DNA of 64,000 bases from Proteles cristata cristata (GCA_017311185.1 JAESUZ010000346.1:372001-436000); one strand, 5' to 3'; counted from the first letter of the stretch, positions 51,856-63,846 are shown. Notes: a model not told the origin generated them from the sequence alone. Program-made: numbers and translations.

Positions 51856-54664
51856 AAAAGAATCTGAGAATTAAGGATCAACCACTCATCTGTCACATCT
51901 GAGCCCGGAATGTGTCTGAGGAGCACCCCCGTGCCCAGCCCTGGAGGGGGTAGCCTAGCCCCGTAGGCAGCAGGATCCCTGGGAAGAAAGCCAGGACTTG
52001 AGTGTGGCTTGTACAGTGAGTGTTGTGGGCATGAAATCTCAAGCCTTGAGAGCCTCTTCTGGCCACCATCCTGCAAAGCAGGCCCCCAGGTCTGTAACGT
52101 GCCTCTGACCCACTCCTGCCCCATCCATTCTAGGGATGAGGGCTAAGCACTGCCGGGACACCCACTCCCTCACCTTGGAACCCACCCAGAGCCAAGGAGA
52201 ACATCTCTCCCCCATACCTCGCTGGTTGGACCTGTGAAGGTCTCCTTTAATCCACTGGCTCTTACCAGTGAGTGGCCCCCTGGTGCCTGAGAAGGTCCTT
52301 CGTTCGGAGAAATATTATTATAGCAGCAGATATTTGCTATTCCAAAGCATATCCTCCAATGGACTATTGCTGATTAAGATCCTGCTTGGAGGTGGTGGTA
52401 TTTCTGCAAAAGCAAAGACACAGAGACAGGCTTCCTATGTTCCTCAGCTCCGTCCTTCTCCAACCCAGAATATGACCAGAATCCCACCACGTGAGCTTCT
52501 GCTTCTCTGCCTAAGGTGTTGCTCTAATAGCACCCAGCTCCTCGTGGGACGGTGATGCTCCAGGGGCTGATTACCTCGTGTGGAGGCAGGCGACGGTGGC
52601 TCCCACGGAGGCCATCTGGATCCCCACCCCAGGGCTGGGCGCCATGTGGGAGGCGGGGGCAGAATGATTAAGGCCCACCCCCACCGGTCCCCGCCATACG
52701 GTTTTCTGCAACGTGAATCAGACTTGGTAAAGTTCCAAATTACAAAATATAAACCTTCCTCTGATTTACGTGGTGGTTGTCTTCATGGAAAATTCAGTGG
52801 GAGTGAAAGCCTTGGGGGAAACAGGTGTTTTTATATGAAATCAACCATCCGGGAGCTGTGAGGGTCATTCACCCCTATGGACCTGCAGTCGGACATCCGT
52901 CAGGTGGGACCTGGGCCACTTCATTGCGAGGGACGGCCCTGCGTGGTCCAGTACGTCTGACATCTCTGACCCTCATGCACTAAATGCCAATAGCACTGCC
53001 TCAAATCTCTGTGAAAACCAAAGTGCTTTGACAAGTTTCTAGGGCGTCCCTTTGGGGCAGTAGGTGCTCCGTGGAGAAGGACTCCCTGATGAAGTCAAAG
53101 TGAGGGGTGCAGGTGGGCTTCAGCTTAGCACAGGAGCCCCCTTGACCTTCCCACCCGCCTTGTCTTGCAGCAGCGGACAGGGGGCTACTTCCTGCAGACG
53201 GGGGGTGGGGGGTGGGAGGGGAGTTCCGGTTTGCCAAAGGTCTGAGAGAAACCAGCGGGGCGAATGCCTGGAGCAGGGTGTTCACGAGGCGACCTTCAGG
53301 AGCGGGTAGAAGTCACTGTGCTGCACTTGACCGCCGTGAGACTCTAACAACGCCTGCTAGGATTTCCGAATGGATCTTTAGAAGGGAAGGCAGCGGGATG
53401 CTTTGGAAAGAGTGTGCGGGCCCCCCTACTGTATCCTCTGGGGAATGCAGCTCAGCCTCTCCATGCTTGCTTCCCAGCCCCCAACCCCCATAAAACGTCC
53501 AGAATGGGACCTCGGGCCTCCGACTATCCCAGCAGCACCCAGGACCAGCAAGGAGGTGGACAGCAGGGAGTGCCCGCCCCCAGGAAGTGCGGCTCAGATG
53601 TGCCTCCCGCAAGGACAGGCGTCCTGCGCCGCCCCCAGCAGGCCAAACTCAGTGCCTCCCTCTCTAGCTTGGGCTCCTTCCCAGCTGTGGAGCCCCGAGC
53701 TCCCCAACCTCATTCTGCCTCAGTTTTCCGACCTATAAAATGGGCTCCCCGCCATGAGGATTACACGAGGGGTTGTGGATGAGGAGCTCGATGCCTGGTA
53801 GGAAATGCTGATGCGTGATAGGCCTTGCATGACGTCAGGGCCAGAATAAACCTCAAAGCGGATGCCGTCCTGGGAGTTGGGACCTTCCAGGGGAGGAAAC
53901 GCAGGCCCCGCCCACTAAGACCTTGGCTGGAGCCGGAGCGGACCCAGTCGGTCAGCCTGCCCACTCCCAGCTTCCCTGTCAGGAAGGCCCCTGGTGATGA
54001 GGAAATGCGGAGGCGACAGCACCTTTCCTGAGCTCCCTTGGGCAGGAAGTCACCCCGCAGGGCCAGGTCAAGGGGGCTTGAAAAGCAACTCATCCTGGTA
54101 CCCAGAGCGCTAAATGTCTGAAAAATAAGGCAGGCCGGTTATTGGCATAATCAGGCTTCAGGAAAGCAGTGAGAGATGAGGTTGTCGAGCGTAGATCAGG
54201 TCAAGAGCAGACCTTGGGGAGGGAGGATAGCACGAGGTAGACATGGCTTCCCCAGTCCTTACGACGCGCATGCGCACCGGGCAAGGGTCCCACCGCACAT
54301 CACCCTGCTTCTCTCCCTCATCCCCTTCTGCCTTCCACTCCAGATCGTCTGGCCTGCCTCACCCGGCTGGGCGACACCGAACAAGATTGCGGATTGACCC
54401 CTTCTGTCCCCAGCCCTGCAAAGCTGATGGCTCAGGCCAGGCGCTCAGCGATGCCCTAAGAAGCCATGCGCTTCAAGCCAGTGGTCAGAGGTGCGAGCCA
54501 CTTCTGGGTAACTAGGAGTTCGGTTAGCACCCGCATCAGCCTAACTCGCTCGACTGAAGAACAAGCTCTCCCTGAGATGGGCCTTTTCTTTGGCGAAATC
54601 AAAAGAACCTTGGAATAGGAGAGAAACGATACATTTTCCTTATAGGGCATCATGAAACATATAC

Positions 54665-54775
54665 TCAGAAGGGTCAGTGAACTTGCTCAAGAGCACAGAG
54701 CCTGGGATTTGAATCTAGACTTCTGGCTCCGAAGGCAGCACTGTGTCTCCTAAGCCTCTGACCTGAAGCACAACC
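54665..54775 (+). repeat. MIR-like fossil SINE
   Basis: Pattern ACTTGCTCAAGAGCACAGAG, GGGATTTGAATCTAGACTTCTGGCTCC, as in the MIR core. Identified by eye. Confidence 0.6.
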
Positions 54776-55864
54776 ACCTTTTGTGACAACACATGGTAAC
54801 TAAGAAAATAGTCCTACTCCGGAAGGACTCAAGCTACTCCGAGACTGTGTGCAGGCGGTAAGATTTGAACTGGATGCCCGAGGAAGGCAGGATTTAGCAG
54901 ACAGGCAAGTAGAGGAAGAAAGATCCTTTTTCTCTTGGAGTGTGGTGATCTGGAGGCAGGGAGCACCAGGGAGCCACGGAAGGTTCTAGAGCAAGGGAGA
55001 GGTAAGACCAGAGGTGGGCTTTAGTAATCTGATTCTGGAAGCCCTATTATTTATTTTCTAAGTTGGAAATAATAGATTTTAGGTTGTGAGTGGAAATAAA
55101 AAGAGTTTTTCCATTAGGGACCAGAACAAAGTTGGAGAGGGGAGAAGGAAGGGCAGATGGGTGGTGGGATTCTTCCGCAGAGGATTTTGCAGTCACGGAC
55201 AGAGACCACCCACATTTCACCAGTCCTGACCCCACCTGCCCGAGGGCAGCTATAGTCCCAGGTCTCTCCCCAGTGATGTGTCGTGTGAGTTTGTCCACTG
55301 TCATTTTGTGCTGTGATGTCTGCCTGGGGCTGCTCCCCGCTCACCACCCGGTCTGCCTTCAGTGACGTCTCCCGTTGTTAGGGGTCTCTTGCGTTCGATG
55401 CCCCAGCACCCCACAGCTGCTGTGCCACCATAGAAACGGGTGCAGGTGCTAAAGTGCCATCTGTAGATGCTCCCAAGCCTGCCGGTCCCCATGCGGAGCT
55501 GGGTCTCCAGGGTCCGTGCGTGATGCTGCTACCCTGAGGCCCAGCTGAGGTGGGGGGACAACCCTCCCCACTCAGTGCCGTTTGTCATTTGAGCCCCAGC
55601 CTCCTTCTGCACCCGGTGCTTAGAGCAGCCACCACCGGCTGTGCCCGTGAGCTTCTCTCCTGTGCCAGGAAGGTGGGCAGATGCTTGTAGCCCACACTCC
55701 TTCGCCCTCCTTCTGCCCACGCCCGTTTCCCCAGATCAGCACCCACCTGTCCACTCTAGGTGACCCTGTCCCAGCGTCCCGGCTAAATCCCAGCCAGGGC
55801 CCAGCCTGGCCTAAGGCGGGCCTCCCCACCTGGCATAACCCTTCAGGAATAGGTTTTACTTTCG

Positions 55865-56045
55865 TTATTAAGCACACACACTTGGGAGACAGACGGGAGT
55901 CAAACACAGGATCTTGCCAGCTATGCAAACAGGCGCACGTGTTAAAATGGAGATAATAACAGGACTTGCTCCATGGGCAGGTTGTTGTAAGAGTACATGG
56001 GATGTGTGTGACAAGTGCTCGGCCCGGAGCCTGCGAACTGCCGTC
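55865..56045 (+). repeat. MIR-like fossil SINE
   Basis: Contains AAAATGGAGATAATAACAGGACTTGC, GGTTGTTGTAAGAGTACATGGGAT and AAGTGCTCGGCCCGG, the 3' half of MIR. Confidence 0.6.
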
Positions 56046-56529
56046 AGCATGTGTATGGCTCGGCCTGGGGCAGAGGGATGGACGGATAGCCTGTTGAGGG
56101 TTCCAAGGGCTACGTGCAAAGGTGGGGGTGGGAGTTGGGGAGGAATGGTTGCCTAGTTACGGAATGACCTTGAGGGAGCTCACTCAAGTAGAAATGCAGG
56201 CTCAGGACCCCAAAGAGCAGCCTCCCCAGGGCGGCTGGAAGCCCCCCACCCAACCACGTGGCTTCCGGTCCAGCCTTCAGCTCCCAGGACATGGGGCCAC
56301 AGGGCTGGGCTCTGGCCTGGGGCAGGAAGGAGACTTTAAGGTGCTTTGGGGGCTGCACTGTCTATAAGTGGGATACTTCTAGGTGCTTATCATGAATCTG
56401 GCTCCTCTCCACCCCCCACCCCTGTGCACACCTGTGCGTACACACACATACACGTCACATATGTGTGCACACACCTGTTCTTGACTGTAATCTGTCTGGT
56501 TATATCCTTTCCCTATTTTTCTTTTCTCT

Positions 56530-57660
56530 TGCTGGCCATTACTTATTTATTTCAGTTTTTAATTGAAAAAAGTATTTTCAGTAATTTCAAATTTACAGTA
56601 AAATGGCAAGAATAGCTACAAAGCACTTATATAACCTCTCACCCAGAATCACTAATTTTTAAACATTTTCCACGTATGTTTTACAGTTCTCTCCTCTGTC
56701 TGTCTATATCTGCAGGTGCTCCAACTTCATTGTCTTATACTGAACCATTGAAATGGTTAGGTGTCCCCGAGAAGAAGATTGTTGTCTAATGTAAATGGTA
56801 ACAAATGATCAAATCCAAAAAACTTAATATTATTACAGTACCTGAAGCTACATCATACTCCAATTTTGTCAAGTGCTCCACTGACGTCCTTTGTGACATT
56901 TTTATTTTTAGTAGAGGAGCCCATCAAGGGCTGTCTGCGGCATTTGGTGCCATGTCACCTCAGTCTCCTTAAATCTGGGACAGTGTTCTTTAGCTCTTCC
57001 TGTGCCTTTCATTCTGTTGACATTTTGAAAGGCTCCGTTCGGCTATTTTATTGGTTTTCAATTTGGGTTGGTCTACGTATCCCCTTGATCGGCCTCTGAT
57101 TAGACATTTTTGGTGGCAGGAATATAAAAAAAAATGTTGGGTCCTTCTCAGAATATCTCATCCAGAGGCACCTGCTGTCTTTGCTCTCTAATTGGCGACA
57201 TTTATTTTTATAACTTGGTTAAGGTGGTGTCCATTTCTCCAATATCTACCTACCATGTCTCCTTCTGCAATAAGTGATTTGTGATGAGATACTTTGAAAC
57301 AAATTTAAATACCCTGCTCTTCACCAAACTCCTCTTGCCCCCAGATGTGTATCCATCGAACACGCTGGCCTGAATGAGTTTTTAGGATGGTAGTCTAAAT
57401 CCATGATCCCGTTCATATTTATTAGCCTTCTTAGAATAGATTCGTGGACTCAATGTTATTTAATGCATTATTGGTCTTATGATATATGTAGGTGTATTCA
57501 TGTGTGGATTTATTTAGATGTTCAAATTGTCCCAGGTATACATAGATATTAGGAATATACTGGAAACCATGGGCTTATACCTCCAATTCATACCATATCC
57601 CACAGGCTTCTTTCTGCTTCTCCCATTCCATATGTGCACCTTTCTTCTTGTTTAATGAAC
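56530..57660. mobile_element. Ancient LINE-1 fragment
   Basis: Phrases such as TTTACAGTAAAATGGCAAGAATAG, TCCAATTTTGTCAAGTGCTCC, CTCAGTCTCCTTAAATCTGGGACAG and CATTTTTGGTGGCAGGAATA match a common old mammalian LINE-1 segment. No intact frame is left. Confidence 0.6.
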
Positions 57661-57671
57661 CCTCCAAAATA

Positions 57672-57759
57672 TATACAGGCTGACAGCAGTGACACTGATG
57701 TTGGGCTTGAACTCAGCTAAAGTTGGTCACTCAACTGACTGAGCCACCCAGGTGCCCCT
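57672..57759 (-). mobile_element. SINE fragment
   Basis: Only the tRNA-related part, ending GAGCCACCCAGGTGCCCC. Confidence 0.82.
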
Positions 57760-57942
57760 TTAGTGTTTTCTTATTAAGATGATGGCTTTAGTATTCAGGT
57801 CCATATACATATGGAAGGTATAAATATGTATATTTAAGGAAGTATACTTCAATTCTTATTTCTCAAGATATATTCTTATCTATCCATATGTCATCTATCA
57901 TCAGTCATCTGTCCAGCTTCCTGTCTTCTATTATCTGTTAGC

Positions 57943-58279
<337 letters not shown>

Positions 58280-58703
58280 TATCTCATTTAATGCTTTTTG
58301 CCCCAAACAAGAAGGTAAACCTCTTCCTCTGGCAACGTTTCTCTAGCGCCCTCTACTGACAAAGCTTAATATCATGTCCAGATCCATTTTTGCAGTCATA
58401 ATAAAGTGAGCATTAGAGTTTGAAGCATTAAATTAATAACCATTTTTGCTTTAGACAGTTAATTATATTTTATAGATATTTAAACAATATTTTATATGTA
58501 TTCGCATATTTACCCTGTTCAGTACTCTTTATTCTTTTGTATGGGTCCAAATTTCCATTTAGAATCTTGTTTCAGCCTAAAAAAACTACTTAAAAATTTT
58601 CTTAGCGAAGGTGATGAACTTTCTCAGCTTTTGTTTCTCTACAAAAATCTTGATTTTGCCTTCATTTTTGAAAGATTATTTTGTTTGTTTTGCTTTGCTT
58701 CTT

Positions 58704-58730
58704 TTTTAAAGTTTATTTATTTATTTTGAG
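58704..58730 (-). terminator. SERPINA6: Candidate SERPINA6 poly(A) signals inside a SINE tail
   Basis: Read on the - strand, the A-rich tail of the SINE at 58704-58873 contains overlapping AATAAA hexamers about 470 nt after the SERPINA6 stop. I saw no AATAAA or ATTAAA between the stop and this SINE. This is inference only; a nearer, variant signal may be used. Confidence 0.3.
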
Positions 58731-58873
58731 AGAGAAAGAGAGATCCTGAGCCGGGAAGTGGCAGAGAGGGAAAGAGAGAGAGCATCCCAAGCAGGGAATT
58801 GGGGGCTTGATCCCATGTCCATGAGATCATGACCTGAGCTGATATCAAGAGTCAGACCTTTAACCGATTGAAA
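58704..58873 (-). mobile_element. SINE fragment downstream of SERPINA6
   Basis: Reversed copy from TTATTTATTTATTTTGAGAGAG to TTTAACCGATTGA; the head is lost. Confidence 0.85.
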
Positions 58874-58919
58874 GTACTTGAAAGATGTCTTCTGCTGTGT
58901 TTTGGCTCACATGATTTCT

Positions 58920-59075
58920 TCTTTTTTAGAAATAATTTCAAACTTACACAAGTTTACAAAAACAGTAGAGTTTTCATATGCTCTTCACCCAGCTGCCGCA
59001 CGTTACATAGCCAGAGCGCAATGATCAAAGCCAGGAAAGTACAGAGGCACAATATTTCATTATGGTTGTCAACTG
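58920..59075. mobile_element. Ancient LINE-1 fragment
   Basis: AGAAATAATTTCAAACTTACACAAGTTTACAAAAACAGTAG resembles the same old LINE-1 segment seen at 56.55 kb. It lies in the 3' flank or UTR of SERPINA6. Confidence 0.5.
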
Positions 59076-59192
59076 CCCCAGTTTAGAAGAGCCTGGGGAA
59101 GACTGGGGCGACCCTCCCCCTCCCCAGGGTGTTTCCATGGGGTCCCTGGTGCACAGAGTCAGCTGGCCCTGGGGCTCCTGGGGGGCTCCCTG

Positions 59193-59378
59193 TTAGGTTG
59201 GATTCATGACCCTGCCCAGGAAAAGGCTGCTCCACGTGAAGTGGTCAAAGATCATGACAATGAAGGGCTGGTTGAAATGGATGGCAAGAGGCTCCGACGC
59301 CGCCTTCAGCATGACCCTGGAGGGGGCAGCTGCCTTCGGGCCCTTCTCATCCAGGTGCAGCACAGCCTTATGGACCAC
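59193..59378 (-). CDS. SERPINA6: SERPINA6 coding exon 5 with reactive loop and stop
   Basis: Acceptor CCCTGACAG. It reads [13 protein letters not shown], the loop [15 protein letters not shown], then [19 protein letters not shown] and RVMNPT with TAA at 59195-59193. Loop length equals human. The loop sequon NLT (human Asn347) is replaced by KAA, and Pro occurs twice in the loop. The Val of the human elastase site (Val344) is kept but followed by Met. The DHFTW Trp is the steroid-stacking residue. Confidence 0.96.
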   Translation of the reverse strand: MVHKAVLHLDEKGPKAAAPSRVMLKAASEPLAIHFNQPFIVMIFDHFTWSSLFLGRVMNPT

Positions 59379-61667
59379 CTGTCAGGGAGGGCAAGGAGAG
59401 TGGAATTCGGGGCCTGAGCACCTGCTGTGTATTGGGGGCTTTCCACACTTCCTCCCTTCAAACCCTCCCAGCCCCCCAAAGCTGACTCTCAGAGAGGGTC
59501 ACTTCCCGGCTCCCATTCTTTTTTTTTTTTTTTTTTTTATTTCTAGGAGAGAGAGAGAGAGACAGCATGATCAGGGGAGGGTCAGAGAGAGAGGGAGTCA
59601 CAGACTCTGAAACAGGCTCCAGGCTCCGAGCTGGCAGTCAACACAGAGCCCGACGTGGGGCTCGAACCTACCAACCACGAGATCATGACCTAAGCGAAAG
59701 TCGGATGCTTAACCGACTAAGCCACCCAGGCGCCCCTCCCGGCTCCCATTCTAAGTGACAGCCCCAGGATTAGAGCCAACGTCGGTCCACCTCCGAAACG
59801 CAGGTCCCACCTAGACTTCTTCCCTAGAACGTGAATGGGTGGAGCGTGTTGCAGGGAGATTAGGGGTCTCGTGGTACGACTGCAGAGTCCATATCAGGCA
59901 CTCCTTCCTGGGTCCTGGGCGAGGGGCCCTCCCTCCTTTTCCACCCCAGTCGTCACATACTAGGGTCCAATTTATGCAAGGTGCTTGGGCCTGCCCAGGA
60001 TGGAAAAGGGACTCTTGAACTCTCTCTCATTGTGACCCAAATCAGGGAGGATTTCTGAAATCAGCAAAATGCTGGAGTGGCTCGCATCAAGAGCCTTCCG
60101 TGGCTCAGAGCTGGCTAATTAACAACATCCAAGGGGGCGGGGCCTCTCACTGGCTGTGCAGCGAGGACCCGGCTGCTCGGAGAAGCTCTGTAAATGGGCA
60201 CCCGTGGCTAGGAAGAAGCCGAGCTGGGCTAGGGAGCCCTGCACTTGGTCTTGGGAAATGAGGTTTTGAGTCGAATAGACCCTGGGCCAAATGCCACCCT
60301 GTTATTTAGGAGCTCGGTGGCCATGGGGGGTTTTCTACCTTTCCCAAGCCAGAGGGGCCCCTCCTCTGAGAAAATGGAATAACGCTCATCTTATAAGGAG
60401 GTGGTGTGTCTGACTCACACACCATGCATTTTATTGAGCACATACTGTGTGCTCCAAATCTGTGTGCTTGGTGGGGGGTGGGGGGGTGTCTGCCACTAGC
60501 TCTTTCTCCTGTCCCCTGTCTTATTTTGTCACCCACAGGACTGTGAGACCCCATGAGAGCAGGGATACCCCATGCCTAGAAGTTTGGGGCACAGAACGGG
60601 TGTTCAACCCTCACATCCTGACTGAGTGACTAATAGAACACAGGGCTGAAGAACGAAGGGTGAGGAATGTAACGGGTAGATGGGCTGATGTGATTTCATT
60701 CAGGCATTTCTCATTTTCCTGGTTCCTTTTGGGTCCGGGCCGCCCCCAGTCCTGCCATGACCACTTGGTTTTCCACGCTGCCCCTCTCTGGGTGGCCTGG
60801 CGGAAGGGGCGCATGCCTGTGCTGTGACCCCTCCCCACCTTGTCACTAGCTCCTGTGTAACCTTGGAAACATCACATTTCCCTGCTGAGCCTCCGTTTAC
60901 CCTTTTGTAAATACAAGTAGGGGCGTGGACAAGACCCGGGGCTCTCCACCTGGGGCTTAGCGACCTTTCTGTGAATGGGCTCCATGTTGCTTATTATTAT
61001 TTGTGCTGTGCATTTTGGGAGGAAAAGAGATGGGCTCCAGCGACATTTACCTTTGACACCTTCAGCTGGGCCTCTTGGGTGATGCCGGAGAAATCTGCCC
61101 TGTTGTTGACCAAGTCTGCGATGCCCATGTCCCCCAGGATGGCCCTGAGGTCGTAGACTCCGGAGATGGACAACTTCGGGATGTGTAGGTCCATGTAGCT
61201 GCTCGGGTGTGGGGGGGGGTAAGCCGATGGGGTTAGACTTCCCTTCCATTTCCCCTGTGATCCCTCCAGCCCCTGCCCCCCAGCGGGACACGCTTTCTGG
61301 GGAGAAAGAGAAGGGACGGAACAAGAGGCGGGCTTTGTCTCCCCCTCCATCACACGCGAGCTTCCTCTCTGGGCCTCCCGATTGCTAAATCTTTTCTTCT
61401 CAGCTCTTTCTCTGAGCGGATTCTGCAGGCGGTTTATCTGGACATCAGCAGAAGGGGAGGAGGGGGAGCCCCTGGGAGCCTGGTCCTGGCCCCAGCCTCG
61501 TCGCTAATGCCGTGTGGCTCTAGCCCAGTCCGCCTGCCCCCACTGACACGGCAGAGCCAAGGCGCGAGGGCACTTCTCCCCTACAGGGGGACCGACTGGC
61601 AGTGGGGAGAGTGGCCTAACCAGACGGCTGGCGGACGTCTTTTAGCTTCTGTATTTGCCTCTCACAT

Positions 61668-61700
<33 letters not shown>

Positions 61701-63846
61701 ACCTTAGGAAGTTGGAGCCAACATCTTCAGTTTCCAGACGGAGAGAACTAAACTCAAGAGAAGCCGAGAAATTTCCCCAAAGTCACACCACTGGGAAGTA
61801 GCAGAATTGTGAAGAGGCCAGGACTAGAGGCCTCAGAGCCCCATTGCCTCATGGGAGGAGGGGGAGGGAAGGAGGGGAAAAGAGAGAGAGAAAGGGAGGG
61901 AGGAGGGCAGAGGGAGGAGGGAGGCAGAAGGGGAAGAGAGAGAAAGGGAGAAGAGAGAGAGAGAGAAAGGGAGAAGAGAAAGAGAGAGAGGGCAGAGGGA
62001 GCAGAGGGAGGAGGGAGAGAGGAGGGAGGGAGAGAAAGACAGGGAGGGAAGAGGGCAGAGGGAGGAGGGGCAAGGAAGAGAGATGGAGAGAGGGCTCTCA
62101 AAAGCTCTGCGTGGGGGCAATATGGCTTCCATAGGAAGTAGGAAATAGCTGGGCCCTGAGCGGTGCTGCTCCAGGGAGGGGTGAGGTGACCCTTGGAGGG
62201 GTGAGGTGGGAGAGTGGGTGACAGAAGCCTAGAGGTGAGGAACTCTAGGGGCTGACTTCAGGCATGACCCTAGGGCATCATGTGGAGTAGAGAATTCAAG
62301 CCCAATCAAATATCTGCCTTGGATGTTTGTTTCAAAAAAAAAAAATCTAGAAGAAAATGGTATGTGTTTTTGATTAATGTTTTTTAAGCTGCAGTGTTTT
62401 AGTGAAGAAATTGTTTTCGGTGTAAAAAGGAAGATTATCCTTATCGTTTTCAACAGAATAGGAGCCAGAATTTGCTTGCTGCACGGTGCATCATCACCAC
62501 CTGGTGGCGCTGTACCTGAATTCCAGGCTTTCTTGGAAGGGTGGGGGTGGGGGAGGGGGAGGGGGCTGGTGGGGAGCAATTTGCATGGTGAGGAGCCCGC
62601 AAGGGAACCTTTCCTTTCCCAAGCACAGGCTGACTCTTGCCCGTAACCGCCCCCCTCCCACCCGTGGCCGTGCAAAAGGTCGGGTGCGACGGGCCCAGGA
62701 CTAAGGACACCTCTGGGGCCCCACACAGCTCTGGGGGACCTCTGGGAACCCCAGAGCTGACCACCCGCTCTTCCCCGCTGGAGGGGGCCCGTCCCCCAGG
62801 CACCTCCCTGGCCCCTCGCCGAGTGGGACCGAGCTCTCGGGCAGCGCCAGCACTGAGCGGCTCTCTGAGGCTACACGTCAAAATGAAAATAACTTGAAAC
62901 CATAAAACGCAAACCTGCACATATATTAAAGTAGCGGAACTTCCTTCTGGATTTTCGGCCTGCAAAATTCTTGGATTGCAAGTATCATTTGAGGAGAATT
63001 CGTTTCTTTGGGCATATGGTTGGGCGTGCGTTGGCTGGCTCTCCCACCCCACTCCCTACCGGGCCCATCAGCATATACACCCCTGACTCCTTTCCCTTCC
63101 TTCATTATTACCTACTTATGTCCTTCCTTTCTTATCTAATGATAGATTAAAGAAGGGCCACATCCCTGAGTGACTTAGGAACCACTCCTACATTTTGTGT
63201 TGGTTCCGTGACGAAGATAACAGTCATTTTGGTGTATTTCTTATGGGGTCCCTCAGGAGTCTTAACCGTGCTTGACTTCAGGGAAGCAAGAGAATAAAAA
63301 TGGATAAGCAAGGGGCCTGGCGGGCGGGGGTGTGTGTGTGGGGGGAGCTGGTGAACTCAGTTTCAGCCAACGATGCAAAGATGTGATCACGCAGCTGGTG
63401 GCTATTAGCCTCCCAGGGACGGGGGACCTCACTTTGTGGGCTGCCCCAAAGTATCTCGGTGTCAACCGACAGATGCATAAACAGGTATCACCTCCCGGTC
63501 AGGCCTTTGGGGACCCAGCAGGCCAGAAAGCAGTGAGCCCTGGAGGGCGAGTCTAGGGGGAGGGCGAGGGCTTACCTGATGGCCAGGGACTCAGACCACC
63601 TCTGAATGGTGTCCCTGCTCAGTGCGGCGATGACCGTGTCCATCTCCCCCTCGTCTGGGAGGATGAAGAAGACGGTCCCGTTGCCCACGTAGTCCAGCTG
63701 CACCAGCTGGCAGGGGAGCTCAGAATCTTTCAGGTACTTGACGGTGCCCAACTGGGACATCATGGGCACTTTGACCACGGTGCTCTTGTTCACATAGAAG
63801 TTCTCCTCCCTTGTGCTTTCTGGGTCGAAGGGGTGCGCCCACGTGC
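59193..63846 (-). CDS. SERPINA6: SERPINA6, corticosteroid-binding globulin (last three coding exons)
   Basis: Secreted non-inhibitory serpin that carries glucocorticoids in plasma. Coding parts on the - strand are 63846-63576, 61198-61051 and 59378-59193. Together they give 201 residues and a TAA, about half of the 405 residues of the human protein; the large 5' coding exon lies beyond 64000. Splice borders are canonical and phases agree (exon of 271 nt, then 148 nt, then 186 nt, the standard clade A layout). The steroid-site residues known in human are kept for Gln232 (CQLVQ), Arg260 (AALSR) and Trp371 (DHFTW), while the position of Asn264 is Gln. The sequon at Asn238 (GNGT) is kept; those at Asn308 and Asn347 are not. 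No lesion is seen, so the gene appears functional. Confidence 0.95.
59379..61050. other. SERPINA6 last intron
   Basis: A 1.7-kb intron with one very young SINE (59519-59737) flanked by a 16-bp duplication. The remainder looks single-copy. Confidence 0.7.
59519..59737 (-). mobile_element. Felid SINE, CTGACTGCCAGC subfamily (young) in SERPINA6 last intron
   Basis: Reversed copy with poly(T) at 59519-59538; flanked by the 16-bp duplication TCCCGGCTCCCATTCT. Confidence 0.96.
61051..61198 (-). CDS. SERPINA6: SERPINA6 coding exon 4 (148 nt)
   Basis: Acceptor CCGAGCAG, donor GTAAAT. It reads [18 protein letters not shown], then [17 protein letters not shown] to QLKVSK. ADFS stands where human has the glycosylated ANFS (Asn308), so this sequon is absent. 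Confidence 0.96.
61669..61697 (+). repeat. CA dinucleotide run
   Basis: About 14 CA units in a SERPINA6 intron. Confidence 0.95.
61857..62095 (+). repeat. 240-bp purine tract (GGGA/GAGA)n
   Basis: Almost pure A/G on the + strand (polypyrimidine in the SERPINA6 transcript), a mixture of GAGGGAGG and GAGAGAGAAAGGG units. It opens frames on both strands that are not genes. Confidence 0.95.
62538..62575 (+). other. Quadruplex-type G tract
   Basis: Successive G runs GGGTGGGGGTGGGGGAGGGG and onward in a SERPINA6 intron, C-rich on the transcribed sense strand. Confidence 0.65.
63576..63846 (-). CDS. SERPINA6: SERPINA6 coding exon 3 (271 nt)
   Basis: Acceptor CTTTCCCAG, donor GTAAGC. It reads [18 protein letters not shown] through the sequon-bearing [13 protein letters not shown] and [11 protein letters not shown], ending SLAI plus AG of the next codon. 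Strong match to corticosteroid-binding globulin, including ELPCQLVQ. Confidence 0.96.

Larger units (their letters stand above)
50331..56529. other. GC-rich intergenic DNA between SERPINA10 remnant and SERPINA6
   Basis: Elevated GC with many accidental open frames on both strands, which overlap one another and show no family signature. One SINE lies at 51.65 kb and MIR pieces near 54.67 and 55.87 kb. The noncoding first exon and promoter of the former SERPINA10 could lie here but I cannot identify them. Confidence 0.5.
61199..63575. other. SERPINA6 intron
   Basis: A 2.4-kb intron with a G run at the exon 4 border (61211-61220), a CA dinucleotide run, a 240-bp purine tract and a G-rich quadruplex-like tract near 62540. 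No SINE is recognised here, unusual for this window. Confidence 0.7.

Noticed and set aside
50331..54520. Many overlapping open frames of 60-130 codons
   Set aside because: High GC lowers stop frequency; frames overlap on both strands with no homology, splice order or start context.
61754..62141. Several overlapping open frames on both strands, Ser/Leu/Pro-rich or Arg/Glu/Gly-rich
   Set aside because: They are all translations of the purine tract, which lacks stop codons by composition.
59193..63846. Whether the SERPINA6 exons could be SERPINA1 or another clade A member
   Set aside because: ELPCQLVQ with [16 protein letters not shown] and the order after PPP4R4 and SERPINA10 point to SERPINA6; the inhibitory loop of SERPINA1 is absent.
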